From the NCBI GenBank assembly GCA_000437355.1, contig FR899745.1:1-19921 (forward strand): DNA of 19,921 bases, given 5' to 3'. Source of the DNA: Firmicutes bacterium CAG:460 (GTDB lineage: Bacteria; Bacillota_I; Bacilli_A; RF39; UBA660). A model generated the notes under the pieces. That model saw nothing but the letters and a program-made list of their open reading frames with translations, made no database searches and was not told the DNA's origin. The position numbers and the translations under genes are program-made. Of the stretch, positions 1 to 6,274 are shown in pieces; position 1 is the first letter of the stretch, and each line of letters opens with the position of its first letter.

Positions 1-46
1 GCGGGTGTTAAAGCCCGTGCCGGTTCAAGTCCGGCCTTGGGCACCA
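1..46 (+). tRNA. tRNA-Leu, 3' part only (cut by the window edge)
   Basis: The first 46 bases are the 3' end of a class II tRNA. A long variable arm (stem CGGG with CCCG, around 2-17) is followed by a perfect 5-bp T stem with loop TTCAAGT (19-35), the acceptor 3' strand CTTGGGC, discriminator A43 and an encoded CCA at 44-46. A long variable arm plus discriminator A and an acceptor 3' strand implying a 5' GCCCAAG fits tRNA-Leu. tRNA-Ser would normally have discriminator G, and tRNA-Tyr is a weaker alternative. The anticodon lies outside the window, so the isoacceptor cannot be named. Confidence 0.75.
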
Positions 47-57
47 ATTAATAAATT

Positions 58-83
58 AAGTTCTTGTTATAAGAACTTTTTTT
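58..83 (+). terminator. Rho-independent terminator of the tRNA-Leu transcript
   Basis: An 8-bp perfect inverted repeat (AAGTTCTT 58-65, AAGAACTT 71-78) with a 5-nt loop is followed directly by a T run to 83. It lies 11 nt after the CCA end of the tRNA, so it most likely ends that tRNA transcript. Confidence 0.8.
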
Positions 84-132
84 GTTAAAAAAATAATGAT
101 ATTTCTGTTATTTTATGATAATATTATTGTAT

Positions 133-136
133 GGAG
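133..136 (+). promoter_or_regulatory. Ribosome binding site setting the M32 start at 145
   Basis: GGAG sits 8 nt before ATG 145. It lies inside the longer open frame that begins at 115, so the ten extra N-terminal codons of that frame (including this site) are probably not translated. Confidence 0.65.
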
Positions 137-144
137 AAATTAAT

Positions 145-1626
145 ATGTATATAGAAAAATTAAGGAATTATCAAAAAGAAATATTTGATTTACAACATTG
201 TATTAATGTTATTGGTTGGGATTTAAGAATATCATGTCCCAAAGATGAAAAAGATGAAGTAATAAAATTAATTGGTAGTTTAGAAGATAAATTATTTAAG
301 TTACAAACTAGTAGTGAATATGGGAATATTTTAAAAAATGCAATAGATAGTGATGAATTTAAGGCTTTAGAAGATAATGAACAACAATATGTAAAGGCTT
401 TGTTAAAAAAGTTTGAAAAGAGAGTAAATATTCCTAGTGAATTTTATGTAAAGTATACAGAATTTGTTCATAAGAGCACAACTGTTTGGGAAGAATCTAA
501 AAAGAATAATGACTATGCATTTTTTAAACCATATTTAGAATATATGATAAAATTAACTAAAGAATACTATAAATATATTGATAATGAACATGATTTGTAT
601 GATGTTATGTTAGAAGATTATGAGGCTGGTCTAACAAGTGATGTAATTGATAAATTGTTTACAGAATTAAAAGAGGCATTGTTACCAATTATACCTAAAA
701 CTGGTGGAAAAGTTCCTTTTGTTAAAATCAATGCTAGTGAAAATGATATTATGAAATGTGCAGAATTTTTACTCACTTATATTGATTTTGATATGAATAA
801 AGGTGCTTTAGGAATATATCCTCATGGTTTTACTGAAAAAATTGGCAATAACGATATTAGAATTGCTTTTAAAAGAAATGATAATGCTTTAGATTTTGTA
901 AGTACTATAATACATGAAGGTGGACATGGTATTTTAGAACAAAATGTAAGTAGTAATTTATCTAAATATGAATGTTTAACATGTGATGGAATAAATGCTT
1001 TACATGAAAGTCAATCTAGGTTCTTTGAAAATATTTTGGGAAGAAATATTAATTTTTGGTTACCAATATATGATAAAGTTAAAAGTATGCTTGGTTTAGA
1101 AGTGGATGTATATGAATTTGTGGATGGTCTTAATAAAGCAATACCAAGTTTAGTTAGAACTGAAGCTGATGAGTTAACATATTGTATGCATATAATATTA
1201 AGATATGAGATTGAAAGGGATTTATTTAGTGGTAAAATAAATGTAAATGATTTACCTGATATTTGGAATAAAAAAATGAAAGAATATTTAGGTGTTGAAG
1301 TAACCAGTGATAAAGATGGTATTTTACAAGATGTTCACTGGGCTGAAGGTGATTTTGGTTATTTTCCTTCTTACTTAATTGGTTCTATTTATGATGGAAT
1401 ATTTTTAGAAATTATAGAAAAACAATTAGGAAGTATTAATGAGATTTTAAGTAGTGGAAATATTAAAGTAATAACAAAATTTTTAATAGATAATGTTTAT
1501 GTAAATGGTGGTGCTTATACGGGAAGAGCGGTCTTGAAAGCCCTTGGTGTTGATGAAATAAGTATAGGGCCTGTGGTGAATTATTTTTATGGTAAGTATG
1601 GAAATAATCATGGGTTAAGAAAATAG
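145..1626 (+). CDS. M32-family metallocarboxypeptidase (thermostable carboxypeptidase 1 type)
   Basis: This is a zinc-dependent carboxypeptidase of peptidase family M32, which removes residues from the C-termini of peptides in the cytoplasm. No signal peptide or membrane segment is visible. With the start at 145 the protein has 493 residues, close to the ~500 usual for the family. The zinc motif HEGGH is at residues 257-261, the downstream third-ligand block HES at 287-289, and the family block RTEADELTY begins at 338. The segment around 223-245 (YPHGFT...DIRIAF) matches the HPF/DxRxT region of the family. The open frame extends to an ATG at 115, but GGAG at 133-136 points to the ATG at 145. 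It is the first gene of a closely spaced set; the next gene starts 13 nt after its stop. Likely role: recycling of peptides. Family assignment is secure; substrate preference is not visible. Confidence 0.93.
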   Translation: MYIEKLRNYQKEIFDLQHCINVIGWDLRISCPKDEKDEVIKLIGSLEDKLFKLQTSSEYGNILKNAIDSDEFKALEDNEQQYVKALLKKFEKRVNIPSEFYVKYTEFVHKSTTVWEESKKNNDYAFFKPYLEYMIKLTKEYYKYIDNEHDLYDVMLEDYEAGLTSDVIDKLFTELKEALLPIIPKTGGKVPFVKINASENDIMKCAEFLLTYIDFDMNKGALGIYPHGFTEKIGNNDIRIAFKRNDNALDFVSTIIHEGGHGILEQNVSSNLSKYECLTCDGINALHESQSRFFENILGRNINFWLPIYDKVKSMLGLEVDVYEFVDGLNKAIPSLVRTEADELTYCMHIILRYEIERDLFSGKINVNDLPDIWNKKMKEYLGVEVTSDKDGILQDVHWAEGDFGYFPSYLIGSIYDGIFLEIIEKQLGSINEILSSGNIKVITKFLIDNVYVNGGAYTGRAVLKALGVDEISIGPVVNYFYGKYGNNHGLRK

Positions 1627-1639
1627 TTTTGAGGGTGTT

Positions 1640-2272
1640 ATGAAAAGTAGTGAGAAAGTATATTATTTATTTTGGATATTTATAATTGGTTGTGTAGTTG
1701 GTTATGTTGTTGAAGGAATATTTTCTTTAATTAAATGGAAAGAATTTATTAATCATTCTGCAGTTGTTATTGGACCTTTTAATGCTGCATATGGGTTAGG
1801 GGCTTTGATGCTTAGTGCTTTATTATATAAATTTAAAGATGATAAAGTGTGGAAAATATTTGTAATTGGTTTTATAGGTGGTTCTATCTTAGAATATATT
1901 ATGAGTTTAGGTATGGAATTGGTATTAGGTTTTACTGCTTGGGATTATTCAAGAAAGCCTTTTAATATAAATGGAAGAATTTGTGTTAGATATTCATTAT
2001 TTTGGGGTGTTTTAGGAGTTATTTGGATTAAATTTATTTATCCAGAGTTAATTAAATTTATTGATAAAATTGATAAAAAACTAGGTAAAAAGATTGCTAT
2101 TGGTTTGAGTATATTTTTAGTTTTTGATGGAATACTTACTGGTGTTGCTATAAATAGAGCTAGAGAAAAGGAAAAAGGTGTACCAGCAAAATATAAATAT
2201 GAAGAAATACTTGATAAAACATTTAATAAAGAATATTTAAAAAATATGTATAATGATAGTTGGAGTGATTAG
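1640..2272 (+). CDS. CmpB-type membrane protein (putative ABC transporter type IV permease family)
   Basis: A 210-residue integral membrane protein with about five hydrophobic segments (roughly 8-28, 42-62, 72-95, 117-135 and 150-170). It matches the CmpB family (Pfam ABC_trans_CmpB) through the blocks GPFNAAYGLGAL (45-56), LEYIMS (84-89), WDYS (101-104) and NGRICVRYSLFWG (111-123). The family is named as a putative ABC permease, but no ATPase partner lies in this window and the true function is unknown. An SD-like GAGGGTG (1631-1637) precedes the ATG. Its TAG stop abuts the ATG of the GT28 gene with no gap, so the two are almost certainly co-transcribed and translationally coupled. This suggests a shared role in the membrane or envelope (inference). 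Confidence 0.82.
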   Translation: MKSSEKVYYLFWIFIIGCVVGYVVEGIFSLIKWKEFINHSAVVIGPFNAAYGLGALMLSALLYKFKDDKVWKIFVIGFIGGSILEYIMSLGMELVLGFTAWDYSRKPFNINGRICVRYSLFWGVLGVIWIKFIYPELIKFIDKIDKKLGKKIAIGLSIFLVFDGILTGVAINRAREKEKGVPAKYKYEEILDKTFNKEYLKNMYNDSWSD

Positions 2273-3352
2273 ATGAAGATTGTAGTATTTACATGTAATA
2301 CTGGAGGAGGACATAATAGTTGTGCTAGATATATAAGTGAAGAATTTAATAAATCTGGTATAGATTGTGATGTTTTTGATTATATGAAACTTTTTTCTGA
2401 GAGCGCAAGTAAAAAAGCAGAAAAGTTGTATTTAAATTCTACTTTAGGTAAAGGTAATATATTTAAAACAGTTTATAAACTTGGTGAACTTTATAATAAA
2501 ATAGGAATTAAAAGTCCAGTTTATGGTTTTAATAAGATGGCTGTTAAAAAGTTAGATAGTTTTTTAAAAGAAAATGGATATGATTTAGCAATTTGTACTC
2601 ATGTATTTCCAGCGTTAGCTTTAAGCGCATTAAAGAAAAAAAGAGAAATTAAATTTATAAATGTTGCTACAGATTATGAATGTATTCCTTTTTGGAATGA
2701 AACTAACCCTGTTTTATTTGTTATTCCTAGTGAACTTTTAATAAATAATTTTGTAGAAAAAGGAATAAATAAAGATATATTGTTACCAATTGGGATACCT
2801 GTTTCAAGTAAGTTTTTTGAAGTTGAAAAGTTAAATTTAGCACATGATAAAGATGTTGTGCTTTTAACATCTGGTAGCATGGGTTTTGGTGAAGTTTATG
2901 ATGTTGTAGTAGAAATACTTAATAATATTGATTGCTATTTATATGTTGTTTGTGGTAGTAATGAAAAATTAAAAGAAAAATTAGATTTAATTGATAATAG
3001 TAATTTAAAAGTTTTAGGGTTTATTAATAATATGAATGCTTATATGAAGGAAAGTGATGTAGTCATTGCTAAACCAGGAGGACTTACATCAACTGAAGTT
3101 ACTATGATGCGTAAGCCTTTAGTGTTAATGATGCCAATACCTGGGGTTGAAAATCATAATGCTAGTTTTTTTGAAGAAAATGGTATGTGTTTAAAAGCAT
3201 CGAATGTTTTAGAAGTGGTAAATAATACAAAAAAATTGTTGGAAGATAAAACTTTACAACAAAATTTAGTAGAAATGCAAAAAAAATATATAAATGATAA
3301 ATCTGCAGGAGATTTAGTAGATTATGTTATTAAAAATTGGTATAATAAATAG
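2273..3352 (+). CDS. GT28 glycosyltransferase, MGDG synthase / UgtP-like (glycolipid synthesis)
   Basis: A 359-residue glycosyltransferase of the monogalactosyldiacylglycerol synthase / processive diacylglycerol glucosyltransferase group. These enzymes move sugar from a UDP-sugar to diacylglycerol at the inner membrane face, giving glycolipids that can also anchor lipoteichoic acid. The N-terminal acceptor domain has the GGGH motif (residues 11-14) followed by the amphipathic helix typical of the group. The C-terminal GT-B domain has KPGG (267-270), LTSTE (271-275) and PIPGVENHNA (288-297), the UDP-sugar binding region. There is no transmembrane segment, as expected for a peripheral enzyme. 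The start ATG directly follows the stop of the CmpB-like gene. The sugar donor (glucose or galactose) and processivity cannot be read from sequence. It is slightly shorter than B. subtilis UgtP (~380) but looks complete. Confidence 0.88.
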   Translation: MKIVVFTCNTGGGHNSCARYISEEFNKSGIDCDVFDYMKLFSESASKKAEKLYLNSTLGKGNIFKTVYKLGELYNKIGIKSPVYGFNKMAVKKLDSFLKENGYDLAICTHVFPALALSALKKKREIKFINVATDYECIPFWNETNPVLFVIPSELLINNFVEKGINKDILLPIGIPVSSKFFEVEKLNLAHDKDVVLLTSGSMGFGEVYDVVVEILNNIDCYLYVVCGSNEKLKEKLDLIDNSNLKVLGFINNMNAYMKESDVVIAKPGGLTSTEVTMMRKPLVLMMPIPGVENHNASFFEENGMCLKASNVLEVVNNTKKLLEDKTLQQNLVEMQKKYINDKSAGDLVDYVIKNWYNK

Positions 3353-3368
3353 TGTAAGGGTGATATAA

Positions 3369-4289
3369 ATGAATGAAGAAAAAATAAGTATGTTAGAGCG
3401 TTACGGAATTGATTTAACTTTAGAAGAATATATAACTGACCCAGCGATTGCCAGAGATGAAGAAATTAAACAAGTTATACTTACTTTGTTAACTCCAGAA
3501 AAAAGTGCTTTGTTAGTTGGTAAACCAGGTATTGGGAAAACTGCTATTGTAGAAGGCCTTGCTTATAGAATACAAAAAGGTATGGTTCCAGATGCTTTAA
3601 AAAATTATAGTTTAATTAAAATAAATATTACAAGTTTAATTGGTGAAACTGTTAGTGAAGGTAATGTTGAAAATAGAATTGATTTGTTAGTTAGAGAATT
3701 AAGTGATAGACTTAATACAATTATATTTATTGATGAAACACATTTACTTGTTAATAAAGCTGGTGGTATGGATTTTGCTAATATGTTAAAAGCTGGTTTA
3801 GATAGAGGTCAAATTAAAATGATTGGTGCTACTACTACAGAAGAATATGAACAATATATTTTAAGAGATAGAGCTTTTCTTAGAAGATTTCAAAAAATTG
3901 ATGTTTTAGAAGCTGATAAACCAACTGTTGTTAAAATATTAATGGGAACATTACCAAAACTTGAAAAAAAGATTGGAGTTAAAATTAATTATCAACCATT
4001 TGTAACTGAAAAGATTATGGCTTTTATTGTAGAAATGACTGATGAATATAAAAGAGTTTATGAAATTGCTAGTAGATATCCTGATATATGTTTAACTATT
4101 GTTGCTAATGCTTTGACATTTACTTTATATGATAATAGAAAAATAGTGTCAATATTAGATTTTTATAAAGCTATAAAAAATACTAAAAATATTTATGAAG
4201 ATGTAAAGATAAAAGAAATAGTTAATTTTAAAGAAACTTTTAAGGAATTATTTGAAATGGAGGGAATTGATATTAATACATTAGACTAG
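3369..4289 (+). CDS. Stand-alone AAA+ ATPase resembling the first ATPase domain of ClpB/ClpC
   Basis: A 306-residue protein that is essentially one AAA+ module, most similar to the D1 domain of ClpB/ClpC chaperones. It has Walker A GKPGIGKT (51-58) followed by AIVEGLAYRI, Walker B IIFIDE (118-123), sensor 1 GATTT (153-157) and an RRF arginine-finger region (172-174). The Clp N-domain, middle domain and D2 ring are absent. The position of the D1 pore loop (GTKYRGEF in ClpB/C) reads ETVSEGNV (93-100), so the substrate-gripping tyrosine is missing. ATP binding and hydrolysis look intact, but classical protein threading looks unlikely. It follows the GT28 gene by 16 nt with SD GGTGAT (3359-3364) and is probably in the same operon. 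Its stop codon overlaps the stop of the converging gene. Partner and biological role are unknown. Confidence 0.8.
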   Translation: MNEEKISMLERYGIDLTLEEYITDPAIARDEEIKQVILTLLTPEKSALLVGKPGIGKTAIVEGLAYRIQKGMVPDALKNYSLIKINITSLIGETVSEGNVENRIDLLVRELSDRLNTIIFIDETHLLVNKAGGMDFANMLKAGLDRGQIKMIGATTTEEYEQYILRDRAFLRRFQKIDVLEADKPTVVKILMGTLPKLEKKIGVKINYQPFVTEKIMAFIVEMTDEYKRVYEIASRYPDICLTIVANALTFTLYDNRKIVSILDFYKAIKNTKNIYEDVKIKEIVNFKETFKELFEMEGIDINTLD

Positions 4290-5617
4290 TTGGAAGTAAA
4301 ATAATCTTCCCACGGGTCTTTTTTCTTTAATCTTTTAAATACATTATTAATTGTTATTTCATTTGGTTTTATTTTATCAAGTTCTTGCCATGATATTGGC
4401 ATTGAAATAGGAGCATTTTTCTTAAGTCTTATAGAATATGGTGCTACAGATGTGGCACTTTTTTGGTTTCTTAAGTAATCTATAAATATTTTGTTATGAC
4501 GATTTTCTTTTCTAATATTAGTTGTAAAAATATCAGGATATGTATTTACTAAAATATTTGCTATATCTTCAGATATTTTATAAAATTTTTTCCAAGATAT
4601 TTTGGTTCTAAAAGGAATTACAACATGATATCCTTTTCCACCGCTGGTTTTTAAAAATGATTTTAAATTTAAGTTATCAAGTATTTCTTTTAAATATTTT
4701 ATTCCAAGTCGTAAAGTTTTTAAAGGTAGTTTTTCATCGGGGTCAAAGTCAAATACCATCATGTTTGGATAATTATTTTTAGAAGCATTTGATCCCCAGA
4801 TGTGGAATTCATAACTATTCATTTGAACTTCACTTAAAAGAGCAATTGTATCTAATATATAATAATAGTTACCTAATTTTTCTAAAAAACCGTGAGAATT
4901 TTCTAAATGTTTTTTATAAAATACTTCTTTTGTTGTTCCGTAAGGAGCACGGATTGTACTAATTAATCTATTTTCTAAATAAGGCATCATTCGTGGTGCT
5001 ATTTTTTCATAATAAGAATATATTTGTTGTTTAGTAATGTTACCAATTATTTTTTTTGATGGGTTTGTTATGGTAATAGTTTTTTTCTTTTCATTATTTG
5101 TAATTTCTTGCATAGTTCTGTTAGTTTTAATACTTCTTTTGTATTTTTTGATATCAATATAGTTTTTAAAATAATCTTTATCTTTAATAAGAAGCCAGTT
5201 GGTGTTGTTAAAATGAGTTAGTGTCCACATTCCTTTTAGCCGATGACCATGAAATATCACTTTAATTAAATTTTTTTCATATTTTATTATTTCATATGTT
5301 CCAATATCAAAAAGCATTACAGTTCCACCGCCATATTCACCCTTAGGTATGGTACCTTCGAAAGTTTTATATGATAAGGGATGGTCTTCAACTTTTATGG
5401 CAAGGCGTTTGTCATTTGGGTTGTATGATGGACCTTTAGGTATAGCCCAGGATGGCATAGTTTTATTATGTTCAAGTCTTAAATCATAATGGTCTTTTCT
5501 TGCTAAATGATGTTGGATGCAGAATGTTAATTTTTTTCTTTTTTTAGATAATTTACCAATTGGTTCTTTAGTTTTATTAAAGTTTCTTTTACTATTATAT
5601 TTAGTTAATTTATTCAT
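4286..5617 (-). CDS. LigD-like protein: 3'-phosphoesterase plus polymerase (PrimPol) domains, no ligase domain
   Basis: This 443-residue protein carries two of the three domains of bacterial NHEJ ligase LigD. The N-terminal phosphoesterase domain (~28-155) keeps H37, H43, D45, R47 and H79, with spacing identical to the catalytic H42/H48/D50/R52/H84 of Pseudomonas LigD; this enzyme trims 3' ends of DNA breaks. The C-terminal archaeo-eukaryotic primase-like polymerase domain (~200-435) keeps the metal aspartates in DFDPD (D290, D292), TSGGKGYH (324-331) and IDYLRN (D380), plus ATSVAPYS. The ATP-dependent ligase domain (~300 residues, with its KxDG lysine) is missing; only a basic linker joins the two parts. 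GGTGAT (5622-5627) 4 nt from the ATG at 5617 selects that start over an ATG at 5629. No Ku gene lies in the window. Inferred role: end processing and gap filling in double-strand break repair with a separate ligase. Confidence 0.9.
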   Translation of the reverse strand: MNKLTKYNSKRNFNKTKEPIGKLSKKRKKLTFCIQHHLARKDHYDLRLEHNKTMPSWAIPKGPSYNPNDKRLAIKVEDHPLSYKTFEGTIPKGEYGGGTVMLFDIGTYEIIKYEKNLIKVIFHGHRLKGMWTLTHFNNTNWLLIKDKDYFKNYIDIKKYKRSIKTNRTMQEITNNEKKKTITITNPSKKIIGNITKQQIYSYYEKIAPRMMPYLENRLISTIRAPYGTTKEVFYKKHLENSHGFLEKLGNYYYILDTIALLSEVQMNSYEFHIWGSNASKNNYPNMMVFDFDPDEKLPLKTLRLGIKYLKEILDNLNLKSFLKTSGGKGYHVVIPFRTKISWKKFYKISEDIANILVNTYPDIFTTNIRKENRHNKIFIDYLRNQKSATSVAPYSIRLKKNAPISMPISWQELDKIKPNEITINNVFKRLKKKDPWEDYFTSN

Positions 5618-5621
5618 GAAA

Positions 5622-5627
5622 ATCACC
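5622..5627 (-). promoter_or_regulatory. Ribosome binding site fixing the start of the LigD-like gene
   Basis: Read on the minus strand, GGTGAT lies 4 nt upstream of the ATG at 5617. The alternative ATG at 5629 has no purine-rich site before it, so the shorter protein is preferred. Confidence 0.65.
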
Positions 5628-5646
5628 ATTTATAGTGTGGTTTAAA

Positions 5647-5675
5647 TTGATTATTATATGTATTTAATATATAAT
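5647..5675 (+). promoter_or_regulatory. Candidate sigma-A-type promoter for the ASCH gene
   Basis: TTGATT (5647-5652) and TATAAT (5670-5675) are separated by exactly 17 nt. The expected transcription start (about 5682) would fall at the first bases of the ribosome binding site, giving an almost leaderless mRNA. The promoter is therefore well shaped but uncomfortably close to the gene. Confidence 0.4.
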
Positions 5676-5681
5676 GAGAAA

Positions 5682-5687
5682 GGTGAT
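5682..5687 (+). promoter_or_regulatory. Ribosome binding site selecting a GTG start for the ASCH gene
   Basis: GGTGAT (part of AGGTGAT, 5681-5687) lies 3 nt before GTG 5691. This choice begins the protein at MKVLSIREPY, exactly where the ASCH domain begins. The in-frame ATG at 5658 overlaps the candidate promoter and has no such site. Confidence 0.6.
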
Positions 5688-5690
5688 ATT

Positions 5691-6059
5691 GTGAAAGTAT
5701 TAAGTATTAGAGAACCTTATGCAAGTTTGATAAAGATGAAAATAAAAACTATTGAAACAAGAAGTTTCAAAACTAATTATCGTGGGGAGTTATATATTCA
5801 TGCTAGTTTAAGTAAAAGTAATGTGGATGATGAATTAAGTAAATTGGTTACGCCGATGTATGGTAAAATTATTTGTAAATGTAAGTTAGTTGATTGTGTT
5901 TTGATGACTGAAAATTATGTGAAAGAAATTAAAGAAAAAATGCCAATGGAATATAAATGTGGTTTATATGAAGTGGGGCGTTATGCCTGGATTTTGGAAA
6001 GTGTTGAAGAAATTGATGCAATTAAAGCTAAAGGAAAGCTTGGAATTTGGAATTTTTGA
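5691..6059 (+). CDS. ASCH-domain protein (small RNA-binding-type domain)
   Basis: A 122-residue protein made of a single ASCH domain, a PUA-like beta-barrel fold predicted to bind RNA or nucleotides. The typical opening block is present: SIREPYASLI (residues 4-13), then KTIETRS (18-24) and YRGELYIHAS (28-37). The C-terminal part (YAWILESVEEID, then GKLGIWNF) is also family-like. A GTG start at 5691 is favoured by AGGTGAT just upstream; an ATG at 5658 would add 11 non-conserved residues. It is the only gene in the window that ends in TGA, with an in-frame TAG five codons later. It diverges from the LigD-like gene and is followed by tRNA-His. Single-ASCH proteins are proposed to act in RNA metabolism, and one subfamily has amidohydrolase activity; the specific function here cannot be assigned. 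Confidence 0.85.
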   Translation: MKVLSIREPYASLIKMKIKTIETRSFKTNYRGELYIHASLSKSNVDDELSKLVTPMYGKIICKCKLVDCVLMTENYVKEIKEKMPMEYKCGLYEVGRYAWILESVEEIDAIKAKGKLGIWNF

Positions 6060-6077
6060 CATATTTTCATTTAGGTA

Positions 6078-6106
6078 TTGCTTTTTTTTAGATTATTTGA
6101 TAAGAT
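6078..6106 (+). promoter_or_regulatory. Promoter of the tRNA-His gene
   Basis: TTGCTT (6078-6083) and TAAGAT (6101-6106) are spaced by 17 nt and lie just upstream of the tRNA. The predicted start near 6113 gives a leader of about 10 nt, as is common for single tRNA genes. Confidence 0.55.
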
Positions 6107-6123
6107 ATTTATCGAGTGACATG

Positions 6124-6199
6124 GTGCAATTGGTGAAGTGGTTAACACGCCGGATTGTGGCTCCGGTATGCAAGGGTTCGATTCCCTTATTGTGCCCCA
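6124..6199 (+). tRNA. tRNA-His (anticodon GTG)
   Basis: A complete 76-nt cloverleaf with encoded CCA (6197-6199). The anticodon stem CCGGA/TCCGG encloses the loop TTGTGGC with anticodon GTG (His). The T arm is AAGGG-TTCGATT-CCCTT. G6123 supplies the G-1 that is the hallmark of tRNA-His, opposite discriminator C73 (6196). The acceptor stem GTGCAAT/ATTGTGC contains two adjacent wobble pairs, U2-G71 and G3-U70. G3-U70 is the main recognition element of alanyl-tRNA synthetase and is unexpected here (see findings). The gene has its own promoter and terminator. Confidence 0.95.
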
Positions 6200-6211
6200 T
6201 TTATGTTAATT

Positions 6212-6234
6212 AAGGCTTTAAAAAGCCTTTTTTT
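6212..6234 (+). terminator. Rho-independent terminator after tRNA-His
   Basis: The arms AAGGCTT (6212-6218) and AAGCCTT (6223-6229) form a 7-bp stem with a 4-nt loop, followed by a T run to 6234. It sits 12 nt after the tRNA 3' end. Confidence 0.85.
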
Positions 6235-6264
6235 AATGTGATTTTTGTGATATTATTATAGTAG

Positions 6265-6270
6265 GGTGAT
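6265..6270 (+). promoter_or_regulatory. Ribosome binding site fixing the nitroreductase start
   Basis: GGTGAT (within AGGGTGAT) lies 4 nt before ATG 6275. A GTG at 6266 that would start the frame earlier is itself part of this site, so it is not a credible start. A possible extended -10 (TGATATTAT, 6248-6256) lies just upstream but has no clear -35. Confidence 0.65.
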
Positions 6271-6274
6271 AAAA

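Noticed and set aside
115..144. N-terminal extension of the M32 carboxypeptidase
   Set aside because: The ribosome binding site GGAG lies inside this stretch and points to ATG 145; the extra residues are not family-like.
5959..6213. Open frame overlapping the ASCH gene end and tRNA-His
   Set aside because: It crosses the tRNA gene in another frame and resembles no protein family; the tRNA and ASCH gene explain the sequence.
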